DNA of 64,000 nt from Sphingobium sp. SYK-6. GTDB taxonomy: Bacteria; Pseudomonadota; Alphaproteobacteria; Sphingomonadales; Sphingomonadaceae. The stretch spans positions 496,001-560,000 of the forward strand of contig NC_015976.1 in assembly GCF_000283515.1 (NCBI RefSeq), read 5' to 3'. How positions within the stretch are numbered: position 1 is the stretch's first letter; each line of letters opens with the position of its first letter. The translations under genes and the position numbers were made by a program. Positions 1 through 8,964 of this stretch are shown in pieces. Below the pieces are notes generated by a model. That model made no database searches and was not told where the DNA came from. It saw only the letters and a list, made by a program, of their open reading frames with translations.

Positions 1-98
1 CCGGCGATGCGCTTGAGATAGACGGCCTGCATGCTGCGCGCGGGGCGGGCGAGCAGGATGCCGCCCGCGAGCGCGGAGACGGCCGCCACGCCGGCCAT
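1..98 (-). CDS. 5' part of an unrecognised membrane-anchored protein (runs off the window)
   Basis: An open frame of 32 codons starts at an ATG at 98 on the minus strand, 14 bases after the stop of the PepSY-like gene upstream, and stays open to the window edge. The visible N-terminus is hydrophobic and rich in Ala, Gly and Leu, then basic, which fits a signal anchor or first membrane helix. The short gap suggests co-transcription with the upstream gene. Too little is visible to name the family, and the true start could lie a few codons upstream because the frame is open there too. Confidence 0.4.
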   Translation of the reverse strand, partial: MAGVAAVSALAGGILLARPARSMQAVYLKRIA

Positions 99-112
99 GA
101 CGAGAGGCGGCG

Positions 113-532
113 TTATTTCCAGAACAGTTCCTTCCGGTGGCGCGCGCGCCGCTGGCGATACATCTGGAGATACATCCACATGCCCGACCCCGCGAAGAAC
201 AGCAGGGCGAAGCCGGCGAGAAGCGAGATAATCACGCCCACAGGGCCGAAAAATTCGCCCGAGTGGAGATGATGGAACAGGCCGACGAGCTGGCGCGCGG
301 CGCTTGGTGCGGGTGGCGTGGCCGGTGTGGTCGCGAGAGCCGTCGCGGGCGCTGCGCCGGCGGCCGGAGCGGCGCTCGCGGGCGCGCCGCGGGGCGGTCC
401 TTCGCTCTGCGCCTGTTCGAAGAAGCTGCCGCGCGCATACATCGCCGCGAAATGGCTGCCCAGCCCGGTGAGGGCAATGAACAGCATGAAGATGCCAATG
501 AAAACCGTGATCCAGCGATGCCACTTGCGCAT
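113..532 (-). CDS. PepSY-like small membrane protein
   Basis: A 139-residue protein. The start at 532 is preceded by an AGGAG ribosome site, so longer readings of the frame are unlikely. It opens with a basic patch and a hydrophobic helix (about residues 6-28), passes through an Ala/Pro-rich linker (about 45-80), and ends with a second hydrophobic helix (about 97-120) and a basic tail. This two-helix layout resembles the short PepSY-associated membrane proteins that sit next to iron or redox genes in alphaproteobacteria. That assignment rests on general resemblance; no catalytic residues are visible. It probably forms an operon with the partial gene that follows it. Confidence 0.55.
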   Translation of the reverse strand: MRKWHRWITVFIGIFMLFIALTGLGSHFAAMYARGSFFEQAQSEGPPRGAPASAAPAAGAAPATALATTPATPPAPSAARQLVGLFHHLHSGEFFGPVGVIISLLAGFALLFFAGSGMWMYLQMYRQRRARHRKELFWK

Positions 533-572
533 ATTGTGCTCCTTGCGAGGACGGGAACGTGGCAGCGGAAAT

Positions 573-884
573 TCAGCGCGATCGCCAGCGATCGACATAG
601 ACAGTGACGGTCTTCGATTTCCGCGCGCCCACGCCGAACACGACGATGCCGAGGAAATAGCCGAAGTCGTACCAGCCGCCCGTGTTCGGCACGGCATAGA
701 TGGCGACGTCCGGGAAGATCAGCGAGAGCAGCCAGGCGACCGGAAAGATGAAGCCGTGCCACAGCCCGAGCAGGAAACCGGGCGTATCCGGCGCGGTGGA
801 GACGGCCTGCGCGCTCTGGCGTGCGCAGGCGGCCAGCGCCAGCAGCGCGGAAGCGGCAAGAGCGAGGCGGGGCCATGCGATCAC
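573..884 (-). CDS. Conserved small lipoprotein/membrane protein of unknown function
   Basis: About 103 residues if translation starts at the GTG at 884; the frame is open further upstream but has no better start. The N-terminus is a signal-like helix ending in a lipobox-like LAAC-A, suggesting a lipoprotein. Two hydrophobic stretches follow, with the phrases GLWHGFIFPVAW and NTGGWYDFGYFLG, which I recognise only as belonging to a widespread family of uncharacterised bacterial membrane proteins. It ends about 40 bases before the PepSY-like gene and may be transcribed with it. No ribosome site stands out, so the start is uncertain. Confidence 0.6.
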   Translation of the reverse strand: MIAWPRLALAASALLALAACARQSAQAVSTAPDTPGFLLGLWHGFIFPVAWLLSLIFPDVAIYAVPNTGGWYDFGYFLGIVVFGVGARKSKTVTVYVDRWRSR

Positions 885-1068
885 GAGGGCGAAGGGTAGC
901 GAAGGTCCTGATGGCTGGCAACTCAGGGTTTCCCCGCATTGCGGCGCGCGAGGCAACGCGCGGGCAAGGCCCGACGGGGCGTTGGAGAGTCGCGGCGTGC
1001 TGCGCGCCTTTCCGGGAACCGCGGGCCGGGCCCGGGGGTTGTCCCCACGTCAGTGGGAGACAATCATC

Positions 1069-1371
1069 ATGCATGAGGGACTGCGGATCGAGCCCGGCTC
1101 GGACGTCATCGATGCGAACGGGCAGCGCGTGGGCACGGTCCTCTCCGTGGAAGGCGGGATCATGCGCATGGCCTTTCACGACGCCGGGGTCTCGCCCAGC
1201 CTGCCGATCCGGGTGAACGGCATTGCGCGCGTCGATGCGGATGGCGTGCATCTCGCCGGGCCGGTGTCGCAGGATCTCGGGGGCGAGGGGGACGAGGACG
1301 GGAGCGGCATTGATCTCAACCCCGCCGCCCTGAACGCCCTTCACCGGGGACAGGAAGGCTCCGCCGCGTGA
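1069..1371 (+). CDS. Small PRC-barrel/DUF2171-like protein
   Basis: A 100-residue acidic protein starting at the ATG at 1069. The first 65 residues alternate short strands around glycines (GSDVIDANGQRVGTV), which looks like the start of a PRC-barrel or DUF2171 fold that binds another protein or acts as a small stress protein. The tail is low-complexity (GGEGDEDG). The assignment is by strand pattern only. A weak GGGAG-like site lies upstream of the start. It stands alone between the minus-strand membrane genes and the candidate small RNA. Confidence 0.55.
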   Translation: MHEGLRIEPGSDVIDANGQRVGTVLSVEGGIMRMAFHDAGVSPSLPIRVNGIARVDADGVHLAGPVSQDLGGEGDEDGSGIDLNPAALNALHRGQEGSAA

Positions 1372-1536
1372 AGCGCTGCGCCTGAAAGAGGCCATGCGGG
1401 CTCGCCTGCCCGCTGCCCCTTCCCATTGCCATGGCTGACATAGCTACGCCCGGTCTGCCGGAGGTCCGGCGACGCTGTCCGAAGGGACGGCCGGTGCAGC
1501 CCTTGCGCCCGGCCGCATCGATCCTATCTCCTGTTT

Positions 1537-1651
1537 ACCGGGTTCATCTCCCACAAGGGAGGAGAGAAACTGCAAGGCGACGGACTCCCACACGCCGCCT
1601 TCCGGTTGAAATGGTCCGGCCTTCCATCCCCCCGGAAGGCCGGACTTTTCT
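1537..1651 (+). ncRNA. Candidate small RNA with C-rich loops and an intrinsic terminator
   Basis: This gap of 323 bases contains no plausible gene but has the layout of a small RNA. A promoter-like TTGCGC (1503-1508) and TATCTC (1525-1530) are 16 bases apart. Downstream come a hairpin CTCCC-ACAA-GGGAG, a second stem AAGGCG/CGCCTT whose loop displays CTCCC, and a 12-bp terminator ending in TTTTCTTTT. CUCCC loops that can pair with ribosome binding sites are a feature of several alphaproteobacterial regulatory RNAs. The ends are estimated. It could instead be the 3' untranslated region of the small gene upstream. Confidence 0.5.
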
Positions 1652-1654
1652 TTT
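1614..1654 (+). terminator. Strong intrinsic terminator
   Basis: A perfect 12-bp stem (1614-1625 with 1634-1645), an 8-base loop and the run TTTTCTTTT just after it. The T-rich side faces the plus strand only, so it ends a plus-strand transcript and not nrdA. Confidence 0.85.
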
Positions 1655-1694
1655 CAGGCTCTTGCGGGCTGTCTGCGTCCGCTCGCCCTCTGCC

Positions 1695-3620
1695 TTACTG
1701 GCAGGCGAGGCACTCGTCATAATCGGTGTTCGGCAGCTCGATCTTCTTGAGCTCGGCGGTGTTGTCCGCCTCGACCCCGCCCGCGAAGCCCGCGCGCTGG
1801 ATCGACTTGGAGCGCAGATAATAAAGCGACTTCACGCCCAGCTCCCAGGCCCGGTAATGGAGCATGAGCAGATCCCATTTCTCCACGTCGGCGGGGATGA
1901 AGAGATTGAGCGACTGGGCCTGATCGATGAACGGGGCGCGGTCGGCGGCCAGTTCGAGCAGCCAGCGCTGGTCGATCTCGAAGCTGGTCTTGTAGGCGTC
2001 CTTCTCGTCCTGCGTCAGGAAGTCCAGATGCTGGACCGAGCCGCCCTTCTCCAGGATCGAATTCCACACATTGGTCGAATCCTTGCTCTTGGCCTGGAGG
2101 ATCTTCTCCAGATACGGGTTCTTGACGATGAAGCTGCCGGACAGCGTCTTGTGCGTATAGATGTTCGCCGGGATCGGCTCGATGCAGGCCGACGTGCCGC
2201 CGCAGATGATGCTGATCGAGGCAGTCGGCGCGATCGCCATCTTGCAGGAGAAGCGCTCCATCACGCCCTGGTCGGCGGCGTCCGGGCAGGGGCCGCGCTC
2301 ATGGGCGAGCAGCATCGATGCCTCGTTGGCCTTGGCATTGATGTGCTTGAAGATGCGCAGGTTCCAGCTCTTGGCCATCGCGCTTTCGAAGGGGATGCCG
2401 CGCGCCTGCAGGAAGCTGTGGAAGCCCATGACGCCCAGACCCACCGAGCGCTCGCGGCTGGCGGAATATTTGGCCCGCGCCATCTCGTCCGGCGCGCGGT
2501 CGATATAGTCCTGCAGCACATTGTCGAGGAAGCGCATCACATCCTCGATGAAGCTCTTGTCCCCCTGCCACTCGTCCCAGGTTTCCAGGTTGAGCGAGGA
2601 GAGGCAGCACACGGCGGTGCGATCGTTGCCGAACTGGTCCTTGCCGGTCGGCAGCGTGATTTCCGAGCAGAGGTTGGACGTCGAGACCTTGAGCCCCAGG
2701 TCGCGGTGATGCTTGGGCATCGTGCGGTTCACCGTGTCCGAGAACACGATATAGGGCTCGCCGGTCGCAAGCCGCGTCTCGACCAGCTTCTGGAAGAGCG
2801 AGCGGGCATCGACCTTGCCGCGCACGCTGCCGTCCTTGGGGGACCTGAGCGCGAACTCGCTGCCGTCCCGCACCGCTTCCATGAACTCGTCGGTGACGAG
2901 CACGCCATGGTGGAGGTTCAGCGCCTTGCGGTTGAAGTCGCCCGAGGGCTTGCGGATCTCGAGGAACTCCTCGATTTCCGGGTGGGAAATGTCGAGATAG
3001 CAGGCCGCCGAGCCGCGCCGCAGCGAGCCCTGCGAGATGGCGAGCGTGAGCGAATCCATCACCCGCACGAAGGGGATGATGCCGCTGGTCTTGCCGTTGA
3101 GGCCGACCGGCTCGCCGATGCCGCGCACGCTGCCCCAATAAGTGCCGATGCCGCCGCCGCGCGAGGCGAGCCAGACATTCTCGTTCCAGGTGTTGACGAT
3201 GCCTTCCAGGCTGTCGTCCACCGAGTTCAGATAGCAGCTGATCGGCAGGCCGCGCCCGGTGCCGCCATTGGAGAGCACCGGCGTCGCGGGCATGAACCAC
3301 AGGCGCGAGATATAATCATAAAGCCGCTGGGCATGCGGCTGATCGTCCGCATAAGCGGCGGCCACGCGGGCAAACAGGTCCTGGTAGGATTCGCCGGGCA
3401 GCAGATAGCGGTCCCGCAGCGTCTCCTTGCCGAATTCGGTCAGCAGCGCGTCGCGGCTGGCGTCCGTGGCGATGTCGAAGCGGCGCGCATCGACGCTGTT
3501 CGAGGCCGCGGCCTTGCGCGTCTCCCGCGCCTTGGGCTCGGGACGCGCGCCTTCGGTCGCCGGCTCGGCGACAACCAATTCCGCTGCTGAACCTTCTGCC
3601 TGCAAATCGCGAAACTCCAT
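1695..3620 (-). CDS. nrdA: Ribonucleoside-diphosphate reductase class I, alpha subunit
   Basis: A 641-residue cytoplasmic enzyme that reduces ribonucleotides to deoxyribonucleotides together with a beta subunit, which is not in this window. All key residues of the class are visible: the active-site pair cysteines in PISCYLNS and AVCCLSSLNL, the radical cysteine and glutamate in NLCSEITLP, and a C-terminal redox pair in ECLACQ at the very end. The N-terminal ATP-cone is not recognisable; a short acidic leader of about 50 residues takes its place. I chose the ATG at 3620, which has GGGGGTC ahead of it, rather than a TTG 14 codons upstream. Two NrdR-type boxes lie about 110-160 bases upstream. 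Confidence 0.95.
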   Translation of the reverse strand: MEFRDLQAEGSAAELVVAEPATEGARPEPKARETRKAAASNSVDARRFDIATDASRDALLTEFGKETLRDRYLLPGESYQDLFARVAAAYADDQPHAQRLYDYISRLWFMPATPVLSNGGTGRGLPISCYLNSVDDSLEGIVNTWNENVWLASRGGGIGTYWGSVRGIGEPVGLNGKTSGIIPFVRVMDSLTLAISQGSLRRGSAACYLDISHPEIEEFLEIRKPSGDFNRKALNLHHGVLVTDEFMEAVRDGSEFALRSPKDGSVRGKVDARSLFQKLVETRLATGEPYIVFSDTVNRTMPKHHRDLGLKVSTSNLCSEITLPTGKDQFGNDRTAVCCLSSLNLETWDEWQGDKSFIEDVMRFLDNVLQDYIDRAPDEMARAKYSASRERSVGLGVMGFHSFLQARGIPFESAMAKSWNLRIFKHINAKANEASMLLAHERGPCPDAADQGVMERFSCKMAIAPTASISIICGGTSACIEPIPANIYTHKTLSGSFIVKNPYLEKILQAKSKDSTNVWNSILEKGGSVQHLDFLTQDEKDAYKTSFEIDQRWLLELAADRAPFIDQAQSLNLFIPADVEKWDLLMLHYRAWELGVKSLYYLRSKSIQRAGFAGGVEADNTAELKKIELPNTDYDECLACQ

Positions 3621-3731
3621 GCTCAAGACCCCCAATATTTTCTCTACATTCGCTTCGATCAAGGGGCCGCGGCGCTCATGCGCGCGGCGGCGGGAAAACG
3701 CGCTGCAGTGCTGACTTCAGCCTGCCTGCAG

Positions 3732-3747
3732 CCACAATCTGTTGCGT
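3732..3747 (-). promoter_or_regulatory. NrdR box, proximal
   Basis: The 16 bases match the palindromic NrdR consensus (ACACAATATATTGTGT) at 12 positions. A second box starts 32 bases away, which is the three-turn spacing usual for NrdR pairs upstream of reductase genes. The binding protein is not encoded here. Confidence 0.65.
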
Positions 3748-3763
3748 GAACCCCTGTTCCTGA

Positions 3764-3779
3764 CCACCATCGATTGTGC
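3764..3779 (-). promoter_or_regulatory. NrdR box, distal
   Basis: This copy matches the consensus at 11 of 16 positions, best in its right half (ATTGTG). The remainder of the 508-base gap between nrdA and the helix-hairpin-helix gene shows no gene that I would support. Confidence 0.55.
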
Positions 3780-4128
3780 CACAGCGGCACGGCGATGCAA
3801 GGCGTAAACGTTCTGGTCATGATTCATTTCGTCGATGAAATGACTCGTCTCATGGACGGCGGGGCGGGCCGGCAGGGCGCGACGCGCGGCCAGTCCTCGC
3901 CTGCCGGAAATGCAAGGGAGAAAGCGCTGCCGAAAAAATAATCCTGTGGACAGCGGGAAGGGGCCCGCCGCACCGCGTTCCTTCCGATCCGCCCGTCCGC
4001 GTCGCCGCCGATTCCCGCTTCCGGGCGTGCAAGGCGCTTTTCCTCGCCACGCAACTCCCTTACTGGCAATGGCCGGCCGCCATGCGTATGATTGGCGCCG
4101 TTTCGCACGATTTCCGAAGGGGCCTCCA

Positions 4129-4713
4129 TTGAGCCAGAACCTCATCCTGATCGTCGTCGCACTGCTGGTCGCGGTGCTGGTCATCTGGCTGCTGCGATCG
4201 CGCTCCGGCCAGGCGGGGCATCATGTCGACAGCTCGGCCACCGCCGTCGGCGCGGCGAGCGAGACGGCCCGGAACGTCGCGGAGGAAGTCGCCCAGACCG
4301 TCGAGGATTCGCTGGAGGCAGACGTCGTCGCGAGCGGCGCCAAGCCGGACGATGCGTCCGCGGTGGCGAGCAATGCCGCGGCGATCATGGCCAGCGGCGG
4401 CGCGGCGGCCGGTGCCATGTCCTTCACCGAGATCGGCGTGCCCGCGGATGGCGGTGCGCCGGACGATCTTCGGCAGCTCAAGGGCGTGGGCCCCAAGCTC
4501 GCCAGCCTGCTGACCAGCCTCGGCATCACCCGCTTCGACCAGATCGCGGCGTGGAGCGATGCGGACATCGTGTCCGTGGACAGCCAGCTCGGCACGTTCA
4601 AGGGGCGGATCACGCGTGACAACTGGGTGGAGCAGGCCCGCTTCCTCGCCGCCGGGGATATCGCCGGCTTCGAGGCGAAGTTCGGCAAGCTGGACAGGCC
4701 GGGCAACAACTGA
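4129..4713 (+). CDS. Membrane-anchored helix-hairpin-helix protein
   Basis: About 194 residues from a TTG start at 4129 that follows GAAGGGG; the frame runs further upstream but that part reads as non-coding arginine-rich sequence. Residues 3-20 form one membrane helix, followed by an Ala-rich acidic linker, and the last 75 residues hold a helix-hairpin-helix core (LKGVGPKLASLLTSLGI) like the predicted flap-endonuclease-type DNA-binding domains often fused to ribosomal protein L21 or to membrane anchors in alphaproteobacteria. No nuclease catalytic residues are seen. The role is unknown; DNA or protein binding at the membrane is an inference. Confidence 0.75.
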   Translation: MSQNLILIVVALLVAVLVIWLLRSRSGQAGHHVDSSATAVGAASETARNVAEEVAQTVEDSLEADVVASGAKPDDASAVASNAAAIMASGGAAAGAMSFTEIGVPADGGAPDDLRQLKGVGPKLASLLTSLGITRFDQIAAWSDADIVSVDSQLGTFKGRITRDNWVEQARFLAAGDIAGFEAKFGKLDRPGNN

Positions 4714-4733
4714 CGGATCGATCGTTCCGGACC

Positions 4734-5963
4734 ATGGCCCATCGCACCGATAGCGGGTCGCGGCGTGACGCAACGTCTGCCGGCCCCGAGAAGCTGCCGC
4801 TCGGGCAGATCATCCTGCTTGCCGCGCTGACGGCAGTACTCCCCGCGTCGATCGATGGTCTCTCGCCCGCTCTGCCCGCAATCGCCGCCGCGCTCTATAC
4901 GCGGGCGGCGCATGTGCCCGCGGCGATCAGCGCCTTCGTCATCAGCTTCGCCATTGCCCAGCTGCTGGGCGGCATGCTGGCCGATGCGCTGGGCCGTCGC
5001 CCGGTCGTGCTCGCCGGCCTTGCCATCTATGTGCTGGCCAGCGTCCTTGCCTTGTTCGCGACCAGCTTTCCCCTGCTCCTCGCGGCCCGCGCGCTGCAGG
5101 GGCTGGGCGCCGCCGCCGCCGTCCTCCTCGCGAGGACGATCGTGCGCGATCAGCTCCCGCGCGAGGCGGCGGGGCGGGCGCTGGCGCAGATCGGCATCTT
5201 CTTCTCCTGCACGCCCATCATCGCGCCGCTCATCAGCGGCGTGCTGGTGAGCGTGGGCGGATGGCGGGCGCCGCTGCTGGCCATGGCCGTGCTGGGCGTC
5301 GTCATCGGCGCCGCCAGCCTGCTGCGCCTTCCCGAGACGCTGGCGCGCGACAAGCGCCTGCCGTTCGATGGCCCGGGGCTGCTCGGCTCCTTCGCGCGCC
5401 TCTCCCGCTCGCCCGCGCTGCTGGCCTATGTGCTGGCCAATGCCTTCGCCTATAGTGGCATACTGCTCTTCTCGGCCGCCGCGCCGCAGGTCATGATCGA
5501 TCATATGGGGCTTGGCGCGCTCGATTATGCGCTGCTGTTCGCGCTCTCGACCATGGGCTTCATGGCGGGCAATGCGGCGTCCTTCCGGCTCGTGCGGCGG
5601 CGGGGCGTCGATGGGACGCTGCGCATCGGCGTGCCTTTCCAGCTCGCGGGGCCCATCGCCATGCTCGTGGCGACGCAGCTGTGGCCGGAAGCCTGGGCGG
5701 CGCTGATCGTCCCGCAGATACTCTACACTTTCGGCTGGGGTATCGTGCAGCCGCAGGCCCAGGCCGGCGCGCTCTCGACGCATCCGGAGAGCATCGGCCA
5801 GGCCTCCGCGCTGCTCGGCTTCGTGCAGCTCGCCATCGCGGCGGTCATCGTGGCGGTCTTCTCGCGCCTCACCGGCGGCACTTCGCTCGCCCTGGCCCTC
5901 GGCATGGCCTTCTGCGGCGCCGGAGCCCTGCTGTGCGGCTGGCTGATGGTCGGGCGGCGCTAG
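4734..5963 (+). CDS. MFS multidrug transporter of the Bcr/CflA type
   Basis: A 409-residue inner-membrane protein with 12 hydrophobic segments. The family signature is clear: LADALGRRPVVLAGL between helices 2 and 3, and ALQGLGAAAAVLLARTIVRD in helix 4, as in the drug/proton antiporters Bcr and CflA. These export drugs or small metabolites using the proton gradient. The start at 4734 lacks a strong ribosome site; the 30-residue polar leader before the first helix is slightly long for the family, so an internal start is possible. It lies 20 bases after the helix-hairpin-helix gene and could share its transcript. Confidence 0.9.
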   Translation: MAHRTDSGSRRDATSAGPEKLPLGQIILLAALTAVLPASIDGLSPALPAIAAALYTRAAHVPAAISAFVISFAIAQLLGGMLADALGRRPVVLAGLAIYVLASVLALFATSFPLLLAARALQGLGAAAAVLLARTIVRDQLPREAAGRALAQIGIFFSCTPIIAPLISGVLVSVGGWRAPLLAMAVLGVVIGAASLLRLPETLARDKRLPFDGPGLLGSFARLSRSPALLAYVLANAFAYSGILLFSAAAPQVMIDHMGLGALDYALLFALSTMGFMAGNAASFRLVRRRGVDGTLRIGVPFQLAGPIAMLVATQLWPEAWAALIVPQILYTFGWGIVQPQAQAGALSTHPESIGQASALLGFVQLAIAAVIVAVFSRLTGGTSLALALGMAFCGAGALLCGWLMVGRR

Positions 5964-5999
5964 GGGGGCAGCCGCGCCCAGGCTTCAGCCCTGCTCCTG

Positions 6000-7541
6000 T
6001 CAGGCCACGCGTTCGCGCTGCGGGAGCGGGGCGGGTTGGTCGGCTTCGGCCTGCGCCGCCGCCCGGCTGACGGGGTCCTCATAAGCGAGCTGGAGCACGC
6101 CCCAGTGGCGGCCCGCCACATGGATGGACGCGATCACCTGCTTGAGCAGCATCACGCCGCCCGTGGCGACCGGCCGGCGATAGGCCTTGAGGCAGAAGGG
6201 CTGCGTCATCTGGCATTGGTCGCGCGTGTCGGAGAAATTGAAGATCTGGCCGGCGCGCGAATATTCGAGGTTCCAGTCGATCTCGCCGGGCCGCTGGGGC
6301 AGCGACCGCTCCGGCATGGCGACGGCGCCGAAGGCATTGCGGTCGGTGCAGCTCATGCCGAAAAAGCCCGGCAGGCTGCGGGCCTTCTCCTGCCACGGGC
6401 GGGCCGCGCGCGTGATGATCGGCTGGGCGGGATGCGCGTAGAGCGGCGGATCGCTCCCCGGCACCGGCTCATAATGGTCGCTGAGCATGGCCTCGGGCGT
6501 GATCTCGCCGGCCGCGAGCGCGGCTTCCAGGCCCAGCACGATGCCCTCCGCCGCTTCCAGGCCGAACTGGATATAGGGCGAATCGGGGAGGTCGACGCCG
6601 CTTTCCGCCAGATACTGGAGCAGCAGGTTCGTATCATCGCTGACCGAGGTCACGCGTGTGGAGAGCCGCTGCAGGCCGATCGCATTGTCGATCGAGGCGT
6701 CGGCAAGGTCGCTCAGCCCGCCCCGGATCTCGCCGATCGCGCCCAGGATGGAATGAACATTGCCCGAGACCGCCTCGCTGTTGTCGGACAGGCCGAGGAT
6801 GAGGTCGCGCAGCCGGTCGACGAGCGCGCCGATCTCGCCGGAGGCGCGATGCGCGTCATTGGCTTTCTCGCTGCCTGCCACGATGCGCGAGAGCATGGCC
6901 TCGGCCTCGCTGGTCAGCTCGCGGATGGAGCCTTCGATCTGCTGCGTGGCGAGCGCGGTTTCCTGCGCGAGCTTCTTGACCTCGCTGGCGACGACCGCGA
7001 AGCCCCGCCCGGCATCGCCCGCGCGCGCGGCCTCGATGGCGGCATTGAGCGCGAGCAGATTGGTCTGCCGGGCAATGGTGCTGATGATCTTGCTGGTATG
7101 GCCGACGCTGGCGAGCGCGTCGTTGAAGCTGCCGAGGCCATGATGGATGCGGGAGACCTGCTCGATGAGTTCGAGCACATTCTGGGACGCGGAGCTGAGC
7201 TGCTGGCTGGAATCGTCCACCACGGCGCGCGCGGTGTCGGCCTGGGCGCGGGCGGCATCGACTTTCTTCTCCACCTGGTCGCTCGACTGGGCGAGGCCGA
7301 TCGCGGCTTCCTCCAGGGATTCGAGCATCGCGGCCTGATCGGTCACGCGGTCGGCGAGTTCGGCGATGTCGGCCTGCAGGTCGAGCGTCCGGAGGCCGAG
7401 GTCTCCGACATTCTCGACGGTGCGGATGATCGTGGTTTCCAGTTTGCTCGTCTGCGCCACGCTGCTGTGTCTGCCTGTTAGTCCCTGCCCCGGTTTCGCT
7501 AGATGAAAGCGGTTAACAGGCCCTTGTCCTTCCGCTTGCAT
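6000..7541 (-). CDS. Soluble methyl-accepting chemotaxis protein with a C-terminal sensor
   Basis: About 513 residues from the ATG at 7541; a GTG at 7460 would give 486. The middle is a chemoreceptor signalling coiled coil with the hairpin tip [20 protein letters not shown]. No membrane helix is present, so it is cytoplasmic. The order is reversed compared with classical receptors: signalling first, then a C-terminal domain of about 150 residues with TDRNAFG and [16 protein letters not shown], which resembles the Cache/PAS-like module at the C-terminus of other alphaproteobacterial receptors. The ligand is unknown. It is transcribed divergently from the SMP-30 gene. No che genes lie in the window. 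Confidence 0.85.
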   Translation of the reverse strand: MQAEGQGPVNRFHLAKPGQGLTGRHSSVAQTSKLETTIIRTVENVGDLGLRTLDLQADIAELADRVTDQAAMLESLEEAAIGLAQSSDQVEKKVDAARAQADTARAVVDDSSQQLSSASQNVLELIEQVSRIHHGLGSFNDALASVGHTSKIISTIARQTNLLALNAAIEAARAGDAGRGFAVVASEVKKLAQETALATQQIEGSIRELTSEAEAMLSRIVAGSEKANDAHRASGEIGALVDRLRDLILGLSDNSEAVSGNVHSILGAIGEIRGGLSDLADASIDNAIGLQRLSTRVTSVSDDTNLLLQYLAESGVDLPDSPYIQFGLEAAEGIVLGLEAALAAGEITPEAMLSDHYEPVPGSDPPLYAHPAQPIITRAARPWQEKARSLPGFFGMSCTDRNAFGAVAMPERSLPQRPGEIDWNLEYSRAGQIFNFSDTRDQCQMTQPFCLKAYRRPVATGGVMLLKQVIASIHVAGRHWGVLQLAYEDPVSRAAAQAEADQPAPLPQRERVA

Positions 7542-7631
7542 AATATGCATCATGGGGCGGCGGAGCGAGTGCTGGCCGGCGCCGCGGCAGAACAGACATG
7601 GCGGGCATCGCGTCGGCCGGAAAGGGAGCGG

Positions 7632-8555
7632 ATGACGATCGAGATGGAGACCGTGGCCGAGGGGCTCGACTTCCCGGAAGGGCCGATTGCCTGCGCGGAC
7701 GGATCGGTGCTGCTGGTCGAGATCGCGCGGCAGACCCTGACCCGCGTGCGGCCGGACGGCACGGTGGAGATCGTCGCGCATCTGGGTGGGGGCCCCAATG
7801 GCGCCGCCATCGGCCCGGATGGTGCCGTCTATGTCGTCAACAATGGCGGCGCGCTCGAATTCCCGGAAGGATGGAAGGAGGCCGGCAAGCTCGGCCTGCC
7901 CGCGCATTATGAGGGCGGCTATGTCCAGCGGGTCGATCTCGCGACCGGCGCCGTCACGCGGCTCTACGACAATTGCGACGGCAAGCCGCTCAATGCGCCC
8001 AACGACATCGTGTTCGATGCCAATGGCGGCATGTGGTTCACCTGCTTCGGCTTCTCGGACGGGGAGACGCGGCGGCTGGGCGGAGTCTATCATGCCAGGC
8101 CGGACGGCTCGGCGATCACGCGCTGGCGCTCCGAGCAGATATCGCCCAACGGCATCGGCCTCTCGCCGGACGGCCGGACGCTCTACTGGGCGGATTCCAT
8201 GCTGCAGCGGCTCTGGTCGCTCGATATCCTGGAACCGGGCGTGGTCGCGCCGGAAGCGGGCCATGACAGCGGCGCGATCCTCACCAACCTGCCCGGCATG
8301 CAGTGGTTCGACAGCCTGGCCGTGGAAGCGGGCGGCAAGGTGGCGGTCGCGACCCTGTTCAATGGCGGCATCACGCTGGTCGATCCGGCCGACGGCAGCG
8401 TGGAGCATATTCCCGTGCCCGATCCCATCGCCACCAACATCTGCTTCGGCGGCGCGGACATGCGCACGGCCTGGATCACCGGATCGGCGACGGGCAAGCT
8501 CTTCCGCTGCCGCTGGCCCCGGCCGGGCCTGCGCCTCAATTTTCAGGCGGTCTGA
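7632..8555 (+). CDS. SMP-30/gluconolactonase-type six-bladed propeller hydrolase
   Basis: 307 residues from the ATG at 7632, which follows GGGAGCGG; the frame is open upstream but that part overlaps the chemoreceptor start. The family phrases are visible: GLDFPEGPI near the N-terminus, [14 protein letters not shown] in the middle and [18 protein letters not shown] later, matching the metal-binding propeller core of gluconolactonases and luciferin-regenerating enzymes. Such enzymes open sugar or other lactones with a divalent metal. The last 20 bases overlap the minus-strand membrane gene tail to tail. The substrate cannot be read from the sequence. Confidence 0.9.
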   Translation: MTIEMETVAEGLDFPEGPIACADGSVLLVEIARQTLTRVRPDGTVEIVAHLGGGPNGAAIGPDGAVYVVNNGGALEFPEGWKEAGKLGLPAHYEGGYVQRVDLATGAVTRLYDNCDGKPLNAPNDIVFDANGGMWFTCFGFSDGETRRLGGVYHARPDGSAITRWRSEQISPNGIGLSPDGRTLYWADSMLQRLWSLDILEPGVVAPEAGHDSGAILTNLPGMQWFDSLAVEAGGKVAVATLFNGGITLVDPADGSVEHIPVPDPIATNICFGGADMRTAWITGSATGKLFRCRWPRPGLRLNFQAV

Positions 8556-8955
8556 CCGGCCGGCGCGGCGCCGGCGCGCCGGGGAAGGCAATGAGCGCGG
8601 GGAGCAGGGCGAAGATCACTTGCCCGGCAAGACCGATCCAGCCGGGCGTGCGCAGGAGGTCCGCCGCCCATGCGGCAGGATCGCGCCCTTCGAGCAGCAG
8701 CGCCAGCCCCGCGTCCGCCGCCATCAGCAGGACGAAGGCGATCGCCCCCATGCCGAGCGCCGCCGGCGCGCCAATGCCGCGCTGGCGCACGATCCGCCGC
8801 GCCACATAGCCGCTCGCGGCCAGCATGACCGGCAGCTCGATCAGCACCGCGCTCGTCGCGTCGGTCGCGGGCGAAAGCCAGATCACCCGCATCGTCCCCA
8901 GCAGGAAGCCAAGGACGAAGATCACGCCGAAATAATTGAACGCCGGAAGGATCAT
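8536..8955 (-). CDS. Four-helix membrane protein of unknown function
   Basis: A 139-residue hydrophobic protein with about four membrane helices (near residues 5-22, 38-55, 65-85 and 107-125), ATG start at 8955, and a Pro/Arg-rich tail. The opening [20 protein letters not shown] resembles a widespread family of uncharacterised membrane proteins. Its natural upstream region was displaced by the insertion element 130 bases away, so it may have lost or changed its promoter. It overlaps the SMP-30 gene by 20 bases at the 3' end. Confidence 0.65.
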   Translation of the reverse strand: MILPAFNYFGVIFVLGFLLGTMRVIWLSPATDATSAVLIELPVMLAASGYVARRIVRQRGIGAPAALGMGAIAFVLLMAADAGLALLLEGRDPAAWAADLLRTPGWIGLAGQVIFALLPALIAFPGAPAPRRPVRPPEN

Positions 8956-8964
8956 GCGCCCCTT

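Noticed and set aside
1431-3590. 719-codon plus-strand frame
   Set aside because: Antisense shadow of nrdA; it also runs through the terminator at 1614-1654.
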